Positions 1 to 6,902 of a DNA stretch of 18,933 nucleotides are shown in pieces. How positions within the stretch are numbered: position 1 is the first letter of the stretch; every line of letters begins with the position of its first letter. A program made the position numbers and the translations under genes. Source of the stretch: Clostridia bacterium (GTDB lineage: Bacteria > Bacillota > Clostridia > Oscillospirales > Acutalibacteraceae); assembly GCA_900759575.1 (NCBI GenBank), contig CAAEVU010000289.1, forward strand, positions 1-18,933. The letters run 5' to 3'. The notes under the pieces are model-generated. The model was not told the origin of the DNA and did no database searches. It worked only from the letters and a program-made list of their open reading frames with translations.

Positions 1-1
1 C

Positions 2-964
2 AGCCGTGTGCAGATGATCATCAACTGCGCCGTGAAATATGGAAGAAAAGTGGCCCTTTCCGGCCGGAGCATGGTCAACGTGATGGGCGTGGCCAGCGAG
101 CTGGGATATTTGCACGTGCCCGACGGCGTGCTGGTGGACCTGAACCTGATCAACCGGTATGAGCCCGGACAGCTTGTGCTGATCACCACTGGCAGCCAGG
201 GCGAACCCATGTCGGCCCTGACCCGTATGGCGTTTTCCGATCACCGGCAGGTGGCCATCAATCCCAACGATTTCATCATCATTTCCGCCCGGCCCATCCC
301 CGGCAACGAAAAGACCGTGGGTGCTGTGGTGGATGAGCTTTTGAAGCAGGATTGCACCGTGATCTACGAAAGCATGTATGAGGTCCACGTTTCGGGCCAT
401 GCCTGCCAGGAAGAACTGAAGATGATGCAGGCCCTTACCCGGCCCAAGTATTTTATCCCGGTGCATGGCGAGCAAAAGCATTTGCGCAAACACGCTGGGC
501 TGGCCATGATGATGGGAGTCCCCCGGGAAAACATCTTCATCGGGGATATTGGCAATGTGCTGGAACTGCATGAGGACCACATGAAGCAGCTGGGGGATGT
601 GCCTGCCGGCAGCGTGATGGTGGACGGCCTGGGTGTGGGCGACGTGGGCAGCATTGTGCTGCGGGACCGGCGGCATCTGGCGGAGGACGGCCTGATCATA
701 GCCGTTTGTTCCATCGACGCGTCCAGCGGCCAGGTGGTGTCCGGGCCGGACATCGTGTCCCGAGGATTTGTATATGTAAGGGAATCGGAAGCTCTTATGG
801 ACGAAGCGCGGGATCTGGTGTATAATACGTTGGAAGAATGCGCCCGGAACCATGTGCGGGATTGGAGCGGCATGAAGCAGAGCATCAAGGATGAGCTGTC
901 CCGCTTCTTGTATCAAAAGACCCGCCGCAGCCCCATGATCCTGCCGATCATCATGGAGGTGTGA
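2..964 (+). CDS. rnj: Ribonuclease J, C-terminal part (5' end cut by window)
   Basis: The reading frame is open from the first bases of the window, so the true start lies upstream; about 320 C-terminal residues are present of a protein usually near 550. RNase J is a cytoplasmic zinc-dependent endonuclease and 5'-3' exonuclease of the metallo-beta-lactamase/beta-CASP fold that matures and degrades RNA in Firmicutes. Visible family marks are the beta-CASP stretch GRSMVNVMGVAS, LITTGSQGEPMSAL, the HVSGHA motif and the VHGEQKHLRKHA motif that contribute metal and phosphate ligands, then the C-terminal domain (VYVRESEALMDEA). The N-terminal HxHxDH metal motif would be outside the window. The stop codon is 46 nt before gdpP, which suggests cotranscription. 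Paralogs RnjA and RnjB cannot be told apart from this part alone. The family call is secure. Confidence 0.95.
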   Translation, partial: SRVQMIINCAVKYGRKVALSGRSMVNVMGVASELGYLHVPDGVLVDLNLINRYEPGQLVLITTGSQGEPMSALTRMAFSDHRQVAINPNDFIIISARPIPGNEKTVGAVVDELLKQDCTVIYESMYEVHVSGHACQEELKMMQALTRPKYFIPVHGEQKHLRKHAGLAMMMGVPRENIFIGDIGNVLELHEDHMKQLGDVPAGSVMVDGLGVGDVGSIVLRDRRHLAEDGLIIAVCSIDASSGQVVSGPDIVSRGFVYVRESEALMDEARDLVYNTLEECARNHVRDWSGMKQSIKDELSRFLYQKTRRSPMILPIIMEV

Positions 965-1010
965 CCGGGAAAGGTTCTGTGAGTCCAGGCAGACGAGGAA
1001 GTGAAGCAAG

Positions 1011-2987
1011 GTGCGACGGAAAAAGGTATGGGTGGTTTCCCCCCTGTTTTATTTGATGGCGGCGGCCATGGTGCTGATGGCTTTGGCCAGTTGGCGCTAC
1101 AATAAAGTGCTGTTTCTGGTGGAAGGTACAGTGGCAGGTTTGTCCGTGCTGGCAGTGCTGGTCTCCGATTTCCTGTACCGGCGAAATATTTCCACCACTG
1201 TGAAAAGCGCCAAACGGGTGCTCACCGGGGAAGAGGAGGCCGCCTTCCAGGCGTTTGCCCTGCCGGTGGCGGTGGTAGCCCCCGCCGGGGATATTGTGTG
1301 GGCAAACGAGGCGTTTGCCGGCGCCCTTTGCGGCGGCGGAAATTTTCTGGGGGATAACGTGCTCAAATATATCTATCCCAAAACCTTCCGTCAAGTGATG
1401 GGGGAAAGCGGCGCCGCGGTCAGCCACAACGGCCGGGAATACACCGTGTACGGCGCCCGGGCCAAGGAAGGGTATATCCTCTATTTTGTGGACGATACCT
1501 ATTTCAAGGCCGTCAGTAAGGAATACAGGGAAAAACGCCCGGTGGTGTGCCTTGCGGCGTTTGACAACCGGGAAGAGCTTGTCCGCGACAGCTTTGGCGG
1601 GGACGATTCCCGGATCACAGCCCAGGTGGACGAAGTGATGCGCCGCTGGGTCATCCAGGAAATGAACGGTTTTGTCCGCCGGGTGGACAACAGCCGGTAC
1701 CTGTTCGTGGTGGACGACGCCCATATCGAGCAGGCGAAAAAGAAGCGGTTCCATGTGCTGGACGAAGTCCGAGCCATCCGCAGCGCCCGGAACAATATGA
1801 GCGCCACCATCTCCATCGGCGTAGGCCGTGGGGCCAAAGACATTGCGGAAAGCGAGCGTTGGGCCCGCCAGGCTTTGGATATGGCTCTGGGACGGGGCGG
1901 CGACCAGGTGGCCGTCAAACAGGAAGGGGATTCCTACGAGTTCTTCGGGGGCCTTTCCAAAGGCGTGGAAAAGCGGGATAAGGTGCGGACCAGAGTCATT
2001 GCCGCTACCTTGGCCGACCATGTAAGGGCCAGCGACCAGGTGTTTGTCATGGGGCATAAGAATTCGGACCTGGACAGCATCGGCAGTGCGGTGGGAATCT
2101 GGGCAGCGCTGCACAAGGGCCTGGAGAAACCGGTGCACATCGTGTTGAACCGGAACCAGACTTTGGCAGGTCCCTTAGTGGAGATGACCGAGAAAGCCTA
2201 TCCTGGAGAGAGCTTGTTTATCAGCCCTCTGGAAGCGCTCCAGTCCGCCACAGAACGTTCGCTGCTGATCGTGGTGGATACCCATTCGGTGAATTTTGTG
2301 GAGAGCCGGGAACTTTTGGAACGGGTTCCCCGGGTGGTGGTCATCGACCATCACCGGATGATGGTGACCCACATCAAAAACGCCTTGATTTTCTATCACG
2401 AGCCTTACGCCAGTTCCGCTTCGGAAATGGTGACGGAGTTGGCCCAGTACATCAAGGCTTCCGCCATCGATGGGGCCGATGCCCAAGCGCTGCTGGCAGG
2501 CATTATGTTGGATACCAAGAACTTTGTGTTAAAAACCGGTGTGCGCACGTTTGAAGCTTCGGCGTTTTTGCGGCGTCGGGGCGCGGATACCGTAGCGGTG
2601 AAGAAGCTGTTTTCCGATTCCCTGGAAACTTACAAGCAAAAAGCCCAGTTGGTTTCCGGATCGGAGATTTACAAAGGCTGCGCCATTGCCACATCCAGTT
2701 GGGAGCACGGGGATTTCCGTGTGGCGGCGGCCCAGGCGGCCGACGAGCTGTTGTCCATCATGGGTGTGCGGGCCTCCTTTGTGCTGTACCGTTCCAATGG
2801 GGACGTGAATATTTCCGCCCGCAGCCTGGGAGACGTGAACGTCCAGGTGATTTTGGAGGAATTTGGCGGCGGCGGCCATTTCACCATGGCAGGCGCACAG
2901 CTGAAAAATATATCCATCGGGGATGCCCGCCGAGCTTTGATCCGGGAGCTGGATGACAAGCTGGACGAATCCTCGGTGCAAAATTAA
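1011..2987 (+). CDS. gdpP: Cyclic-di-AMP phosphodiesterase GdpP (DHH family, membrane-anchored)
   Basis: The protein has 658 residues, close to the roughly 659 of Bacillus GdpP (YybT). It hydrolyses the second messenger c-di-AMP to pApA at the inner face of the membrane. The order of parts is: two hydrophobic segments (about residues 7-26 and 33-56), a PAS-like region (about 75-165), a degenerate GGDEF domain (about 175-305, no intact GGDEF signature), a DHH domain with GHKNSDLDS (349-356 region), D423 and IDHH (445-448), and a DHHA1 domain ending in FGGGGHFTMAGAQ. The GTG start at 1011 is preceded by GAGGAA at 995-1000, and the next Met (residue 16) would cut into the first membrane segment. 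In the family, loss of this enzyme raises c-di-AMP, with effects on osmotic and beta-lactam tolerance. The gdpP-rplI-dnaB order is widely conserved in Firmicutes. Confidence 0.95.
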   Translation: MRRKKVWVVSPLFYLMAAAMVLMALASWRYNKVLFLVEGTVAGLSVLAVLVSDFLYRRNISTTVKSAKRVLTGEEEAAFQAFALPVAVVAPAGDIVWANEAFAGALCGGGNFLGDNVLKYIYPKTFRQVMGESGAAVSHNGREYTVYGARAKEGYILYFVDDTYFKAVSKEYREKRPVVCLAAFDNREELVRDSFGGDDSRITAQVDEVMRRWVIQEMNGFVRRVDNSRYLFVVDDAHIEQAKKKRFHVLDEVRAIRSARNNMSATISIGVGRGAKDIAESERWARQALDMALGRGGDQVAVKQEGDSYEFFGGLSKGVEKRDKVRTRVIAATLADHVRASDQVFVMGHKNSDLDSIGSAVGIWAALHKGLEKPVHIVLNRNQTLAGPLVEMTEKAYPGESLFISPLEALQSATERSLLIVVDTHSVNFVESRELLERVPRVVVIDHHRMMVTHIKNALIFYHEPYASSASEMVTELAQYIKASAIDGADAQALLAGIMLDTKNFVLKTGVRTFEASAFLRRRGADTVAVKKLFSDSLETYKQKAQLVSGSEIYKGCAIATSSWEHGDFRVAAAQAADELLSIMGVRASFVLYRSNGDVNISARSLGDVNVQVILEEFGGGGHFTMAGAQLKNISIGDARRALIRELDDKLDESSVQN

Positions 2988-2988
2988 A

Positions 2989-3030
2989 ATGAAAAAACGG
3001 CGGGGACGGTTCCTGGTCCCCGCTTTATGA
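2989..3030 (+). other. Possible 13-codon leader ORF overlapping the rplI upstream hairpin
   Basis: An ATG two bases after the gdpP stop opens a 13-codon frame reading MKKRRGRFLVPAL and ending in TGA. It spans the hairpin at 3000-3023 exactly. No clear Shine-Dalgarno precedes the ATG, but termination-reinitiation after gdpP is possible. It may be chance; it is listed because a short basic peptide frame lying across a hairpin just before a ribosomal-protein gene is the geometry of an attenuator. Confidence 0.15.
3000..3023 (+). terminator. GC-rich hairpin between gdpP and rplI (weak terminator or attenuator)
   Basis: GCGGGGAC (3000-3007) and GTCCCCGC (3016-3023) form a perfect 8-bp stem around an 8-nt loop. 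The following tract is only TTTAT, so termination on the + strand would be partial. An A6 run precedes the stem, which would give a better T-tract on the other strand, but no gene there needs it. It may separate rplI-dnaB expression from gdpP, or act as an RNA-stability element. Confidence 0.45.
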
Positions 3031-3046
3031 AAGGAAGGGATCAGCC

Positions 3047-3496
3047 ATGAAAGTGGTGTTGTTGCAAGATGTGAAGTCCATTGGAAAGAAGGGGGAGCTC
3101 TGCAATGTTTCCGACGGTTACGCCCGGAACTTCCTGCTGCCCCGCAAGCTGGCCAAAGAGGCCAACGCCCAGGCCATGAACGAGCTGAAAAACGCCGAGG
3201 CCTCCCGGGAATATAAGATCAAGACGGAAACCGAGCACGCCAATCAAAGCGCCCAGGCACTTTCCGGCAAGACTTTGAAGATCTATGCCAAACCTGGCCA
3301 GGCCGGCAAGATCTTTGGTTCCGTCACACCCAAGGAAATCGCCGAGGAGATCAAGCGTCAGTTCGGCATCGAGGTGGACAAGCGGAAGGTGGTCCTTTCC
3401 GGGGACATCAAAGCGTTTGGAACCTACAAGTTCGACGTGAAATTCTATGCGGGCATTACCGCCACCATGAGCGTGGCCGTCTGCGAGAAGAACTGA
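3047..3496 (+). CDS. rplI: 50S ribosomal protein L9
   Basis: The protein has 149 residues, the usual L9 length. It binds 23S rRNA at the base of the L1 stalk and affects frame maintenance during translation. The N-terminal rRNA-binding domain carries the family signature (KVVLLQDVKSIGKKGE, then SDGYARNFLLPRKLA, residues 2-36). A long connecting helix rich in Ala, Lys and Glu (about 40-75) follows, then the C-terminal domain (AKPGQAGKIFGSVTPKEIAE onward). The ATG at 3047 follows AAAGGAAGGG with good spacing. It sits 60 nt after gdpP behind a hairpin and 54 nt before dnaB, as in Bacillus. Confidence 0.98.
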   Translation: MKVVLLQDVKSIGKKGELCNVSDGYARNFLLPRKLAKEANAQAMNELKNAEASREYKIKTETEHANQSAQALSGKTLKIYAKPGQAGKIFGSVTPKEIAEEIKRQFGIEVDKRKVVLSGDIKAFGTYKFDVKFYAGITATMSVAVCEKN

Positions 3497-3534
3497 GTAC
3501 ATCCCTTTTTGGGGACCCTATAGGGAAAAGCGGG

Positions 3535-3542
3535 AAAGGAGG
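3535..3542 (+). promoter_or_regulatory. Ribosome binding site fixing the TTG start of dnaB
   Basis: AAAGGAGG ends 8 nt before TTG at 3551. The first in-frame ATG, at 3599, has only GGGG directly against it, so the TTG is the supported start. Confidence 0.75.
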
Positions 3543-3550
3543 CGCTGTCG

Positions 3551-4936
3551 TTGGATTACGGTTCGGAAGGTTATCTGGATACCCAGGCCCAGCCGGGGAT
3601 GAATATGCCCTTTAGCCTGGAAGCGGAGCAGTCGGTGCTTGGCGCTATTTTGCTGGAGCCCTCTTGCCTTGCCACGGTGGTGGACATCCTGCCCCGGAAG
3701 GAATACTTCTACGCGGTGAATAACCGGATGATCTACGGCGCCATGGTGGAAATGTTCGCCTTGGGTCTGCCGGTGGATTTTATCACCGTGTTGGAGCGCC
3801 TGAAGGAAGAAAAGGACTTTGACGAAGCCACGGGGAAAGTGTATCTGACCCAGTTGGCCCAGTTGGTGCCCGCCATTTCCCATGTGGAGACATATGCCAA
3901 GATCGTCCGGGATAAATATGACCTGCGCACCTTGATGCAGGCTGCCCGGGGGATTTTGGACGACGCCAGTTCTGGGGAGCGTGAAACCTCCCTCTTGTTG
4001 GATTCTGCGGAAAAGCGGATCTACGACATCCGCCGTGGCAAAAGCGACCAAGGCTTGCAGCCGGTCCGGGAGATCCTGCTGGAAACCTTTGACCGGCTGG
4101 ATAAGCTGAATTCCGTGGACCGTGACAAGTATAAAGGATTGCCCACCGGCATTAAAGAGCTGGACAATACCATCACCGGCCTGAACCGTTCCGACTTGAT
4201 CGTGCTGGCGGCCCGTCCTGGCGTGGGTAAAACCAGTTTGGGGCTGAATATCGCCCGACACGTGGCAGTGACCGCCGGACGGCGGGTGGCCTTTTTCTCC
4301 CTGGAAATGGGTCGGGAACAGCTGGCTTCCCGACTGCTTGCCAGCGAGGCTTTGGTGGAAGGCACCAAACTGCGCTCCGGGGACCTGACGGAAGCGGAGT
4401 GGGCGCGGTTGATCGAAGCGGGGGATATTCTTCGCCGGGCGGACCTGTACTTTGACGATAGCCCGGGCATGACCGTGCTGGAAATGCAGGGCAAATTGCG
4501 GAGGCTCGACCATGTGGATCTGGTGATCGTGGACTATTTGCAGCTGATGACCGGCACCCGGAAAACGGATAACCGTGTCAACGAGATCTCCGAGATCACC
4601 CGGAGCTTGAAGGTGTTGGCAAAGGAATTGAATGTGCCGGTGATGGCCCTTTCCCAGCTGCGCCGTCCCACCGACCGGACCAAGGACCATCGTCCCGGCC
4701 TTTCCGAACTGCGTGATTCCGGCTCTATCGAACAGGACGCAGATATTGTTATCTTCCTCCACCGGGAAGCCTACAACGCCACCAGCGAAGGCGGCCAGGT
4801 CACGGAGGATATGGATCAGAACGCGGCAGAGATCATCGTGGCCAAGAACCGTCACGGTGAAACCAAGCCCATCCCTGTCCATTGGCAGGGCGAATACATG
4901 CGCTATACTTCCCGGGAGGTTATCCGCCATGAGTGA
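3551..4936 (+). CDS. dnaB: Replicative DNA helicase DnaB (DnaC in Bacillus naming)
   Basis: The protein has 461 residues, normal for the hexameric helicase that unwinds DNA 5'-3' at the replication fork and recruits DnaG primase. The N-terminal helical primase-interaction domain begins at FSLEAEQSVLGAILLEP (from residue 21). A linker (about 140-190) leads to the RecA-like domain starting at GLPTGIKELD. Motifs include Walker A ARPGVGKT (221-228), the catalytic-Glu strand FFSLEMG (E252 region), Walker B LVIVDYLQLM (D328) and the H4-like ALSQLRRPTD. No intein is present; DnaB is a common intein site. The start is TTG with a strong ribosome binding site. The last codons overlap the tilS start in ATGAGTGA, implying translational coupling. 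Confidence 0.97.
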   Translation: MDYGSEGYLDTQAQPGMNMPFSLEAEQSVLGAILLEPSCLATVVDILPRKEYFYAVNNRMIYGAMVEMFALGLPVDFITVLERLKEEKDFDEATGKVYLTQLAQLVPAISHVETYAKIVRDKYDLRTLMQAARGILDDASSGERETSLLLDSAEKRIYDIRRGKSDQGLQPVREILLETFDRLDKLNSVDRDKYKGLPTGIKELDNTITGLNRSDLIVLAARPGVGKTSLGLNIARHVAVTAGRRVAFFSLEMGREQLASRLLASEALVEGTKLRSGDLTEAEWARLIEAGDILRRADLYFDDSPGMTVLEMQGKLRRLDHVDLVIVDYLQLMTGTRKTDNRVNEISEITRSLKVLAKELNVPVMALSQLRRPTDRTKDHRPGLSELRDSGSIEQDADIVIFLHREAYNATSEGGQVTEDMDQNAAEIIVAKNRHGETKPIPVHWQGEYMRYTSREVIRHE

Positions 4937-6269
4937 GCTTTTGGGGGCAGACCTTTCCGGTTTGCCCCAGCAGGGGCTTGTGGTGGTGGGTTTTTCCGGC
5001 GGGGCGGATTCCACCGCTCTGTCCCATTACCTTCTGGGGAAGGTTTCCCCGGAGCGGCTGGTGCTGGCCCACGTAAACCACAAGCTGCGAGGGGAAGAAT
5101 CCGAAAAAGACGAAGCCGCTGCCCGGCAATTTGCCAGGCAGTACGGGCTTCGCTTTGCTGTTTTCCGGGAAGATGTGGCTGCCATGGCCCGGCGAGAGGG
5201 ATTGGGCCTGGAAGAGTGTGGCCGGAAGGTCCGGTATGCTTTTTTCCAGTCCCTGGCCACGGGGGAAAACGACAGAATCCTCACTGCCCATAACGCCAAC
5301 GACAATGCGGAAACCGTGCTGCTGCACCTGTGCCGGGGAGCGTCCCTCCCTGGGCTTTTGGGAATTCCCTATCGCCGGGGGAACATACTCCGGCCGCTGC
5401 TGGGGGTGTCCCGGAAGGAAATTGAGGAATATTGCCAAACCCACGGCCTTTCCTATGTGACGGACAGCACCAATTTTTCCCACGAGTATTCCCGGAACCG
5501 GGTTCGGCTGGAAGTGATGCCCGTTTTGCAGGGGTTGAATCCGGAATTCCTGGGGGCGGTTTCCCGTATGACGGAAACCTTGGCACAGGACCAAGAGTTT
5601 CTGGAGGGCCAGGCCCATGCTTTGTTGGAACGGGCCAGAGTCCCTTGGGGATTGGACCGGGAAATGTTGAGACAGGCTCATCCGGCAGTTTTGAGCCGGG
5701 TGCTGCGCCTGTTTTGGCAGGAGCGTGGCGGCCCCACTTTGGAGAAAAAACATTTGGATGGGATGATCCGCTGCCTGGAACGGGGCGGGGAAACGGATTT
5801 GCCGGGAGGAGTGCGGGCGCGCAGTTCTCAGGGTGTGTTTTCTTTGGAAGACCCAAACTCCCCGGAAGGCTTTTCCCAGGAAGTTGGGGTGGGAAACACC
5901 CTGCTCCCCTGCGGAAAGGACCTGATTTTAGAGGTAAAAAGCCTTTCTCAGGGGCCGGAAGCCTCAAAAATTCATAATTTGTTGTTTAAAAACGCTCTGG
6001 ACTATGATATAATTACAGGCAATTTAAGGGCCCGTTCCCGGTGGGAGGGAGACCGTTTTTCCCCGGCGGGACGGCGGGTGACAAAAAGCCTGAAGCAACT
6101 GTTTCAGGAAAAGAAAGTTCCACTTTCCCAAAGGAACCGGACTGTGCTGCTGGAATGGGGCGGCAAGCTGGTGTTTTGTGAGGGAGTGGGCCCAGCGGAA
6201 GGGTTTCAAGTGACCCCGCGCACAAAGCGGGCGTTGCTTGTGGAGATCCGCGAACATCAAAAAGCTTGA
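4929..6269 (+). CDS. tilS: tRNA(Ile)-lysidine synthetase TilS
   Basis: TilS joins lysine to C34 of the CAU-anticodon tRNA-Ile in an ATP-dependent reaction, turning it into an AUA reader; it is essential in most bacteria. The protein has 446 residues. The PP-loop motif SGGADS (residues 23-28) opens the N-terminal ATPase domain, followed by VNHKLRGEES and LTAHNANDNAETVLLHLCRG, both typical of the family. The TilS C-terminal domain starts near residue 365 with RARSRWEGDRFSP and KSLKQLFQEKKVP. The ATG at 4929 overlaps the dnaB stop by 8 nt and has GGGAGG at 4914-4919; the frame is open further upstream only inside dnaB. The tilS-hpt-ftsH order is conserved in Bacilli and Clostridia. A short AT-rich stretch near 5970-6020 holds a possible internal promoter. 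Confidence 0.96.
   Translation: MSELLGADLSGLPQQGLVVVGFSGGADSTALSHYLLGKVSPERLVLAHVNHKLRGEESEKDEAAARQFARQYGLRFAVFREDVAAMARREGLGLEECGRKVRYAFFQSLATGENDRILTAHNANDNAETVLLHLCRGASLPGLLGIPYRRGNILRPLLGVSRKEIEEYCQTHGLSYVTDSTNFSHEYSRNRVRLEVMPVLQGLNPEFLGAVSRMTETLAQDQEFLEGQAHALLERARVPWGLDREMLRQAHPAVLSRVLRLFWQERGGPTLEKKHLDGMIRCLERGGETDLPGGVRARSSQGVFSLEDPNSPEGFSQEVGVGNTLLPCGKDLILEVKSLSQGPEASKIHNLLFKNALDYDIITGNLRARSRWEGDRFSPAGRRVTKSLKQLFQEKKVPLSQRNRTVLLEWGGKLVFCEGVGPAEGFQVTPRTKRALLVEIREHQKA
5985..6013 (+). promoter_or_regulatory. Possible internal promoter in tilS, upstream of hpt-ftsH
   Basis: A perfect TATAAT at 6008-6013 is preceded by TG plus one base (6005-6007), giving an extended -10. TTTAAA at 5985-5990 is a 4/6 match to the -35 box with 17-bp spacing. 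The site stands in a small AT-rich island in an otherwise GC-rich gene. The encoded protein motif ALDYDIITG is partly conserved in TilS, so the bases may reflect protein constraint. Confidence 0.35.
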
Positions 6270-6298
6270 GAAATTGCGGGAAAAGGGAGACTATCATT

Positions 6299-6853
6299 AT
6301 GGCAAATGAATATGATATGCGGCAAGATATTGAAAGCGTGTTGTTTACAGAAGAGCAGATCGCGGAGATCGTTCAGCGGATCGGCCAGGAGATTTCCCGG
6401 GATTACGCTGGGAAGAACCTGCTTTTGGTCAGCGTGCTGAAGGGTTCGGTGGTGTTTATGGCAGACCTGATGCGCGCCATCACCATCCCTGCCCGCATCG
6501 ATTTTATGGCTACCTCCAGCTATGGCGCTGGAGTTAAGACTTCCGGTGTTGTGAAGATCCTGAAAGACCTGGATCTGGAACTTGCCGGATACGACATTGT
6601 CATCGTGGAAGATATTTTGGACAGCGGCAAAACGCTGAGCTATCTCACTGAGCTGCTCCAGTCCCGTGGCCCTGCGAGCATCCGAATTTGCACTTTGTTT
6701 GATAAGCCCGAGCGCCGGGAAGTGGATGTGACCCCCACCTATGTGGGTTCTCAGATCCCGGACGCCTTCATTGTGGGCTATGGCCTGGATTTCGATGAAA
6801 AATACCGCAACCTGCCCTTTGTAGGAGTGTTAAAACCCTCTGTGTATGAATAA
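6299..6853 (+). CDS. hpt: Hypoxanthine phosphoribosyltransferase
   Basis: The enzyme makes IMP (and usually GMP) from hypoxanthine or guanine plus PRPP in cytoplasmic purine salvage. It has 184 residues, the usual size. The PRPP-binding motif VIVEDILDSGKTL (101-113) is intact. The flexible loop SSYG (73-76), the VLKGS pyrophosphate loop (47-51) and the purine-contacting region VGYGLDFDEKYRNLP (159-173) are also present. I chose ATG at 6299 because AAGGGAGA lies just upstream (6283-6290); a TTG at 6266 would add 11 residues that run over this site. The gene is 29 nt after tilS and 49 nt before ftsH. In Bacillus, HprT and TilS are linked to regulation of ftsH; whether that holds here is unknown. 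Confidence 0.96.
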   Translation: MANEYDMRQDIESVLFTEEQIAEIVQRIGQEISRDYAGKNLLLVSVLKGSVVFMADLMRAITIPARIDFMATSSYGAGVKTSGVVKILKDLDLELAGYDIVIVEDILDSGKTLSYLTELLQSRGPASIRICTLFDKPERREVDVTPTYVGSQIPDAFIVGYGLDFDEKYRNLPFVGVLKPSVYE

Positions 6854-6888
6854 AGGGCCTAGAAAGCGGACAGAGTTTTACTGAATAT

Positions 6889-6894
6889 AGGAGG
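6889..6894 (+). promoter_or_regulatory. Ribosome binding site fixing the TTG start of ftsH
   Basis: A perfect AGGAGG lies 8 nt before TTG at 6903. The next in-frame Met (residue 37) would delete the first membrane segment, so the TTG start is required. Confidence 0.8.
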
Positions 6895-6902
6895 ACAAAT
6901 TC

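Noticed and set aside
951..2138. 395-codon minus-strand frame opposite gdpP
   Set aside because: It mirrors a well-supported gene; its translation is His/Pro/Gly-rich without a recognisable domain. Such frames arise from GC-rich third positions.
3516..3525. Palindrome CCCTATAGGG between rplI and dnaB
   Set aside because: It is a single 10-bp palindrome with no T-tract and no second copy in a similar position seen in the window; too little to call an operator or terminator.
4713..4928. Longer N-terminus for TilS
   Set aside because: The extension lies in another frame of dnaB; the ATG at 4929 has a ribosome binding site and gives the usual TilS N-terminus.
3518..5014. 498-codon minus-strand frame opposite dnaB
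   Set aside because: It is an antisense shadow with no family motif, while dnaB on the + strand is certain.
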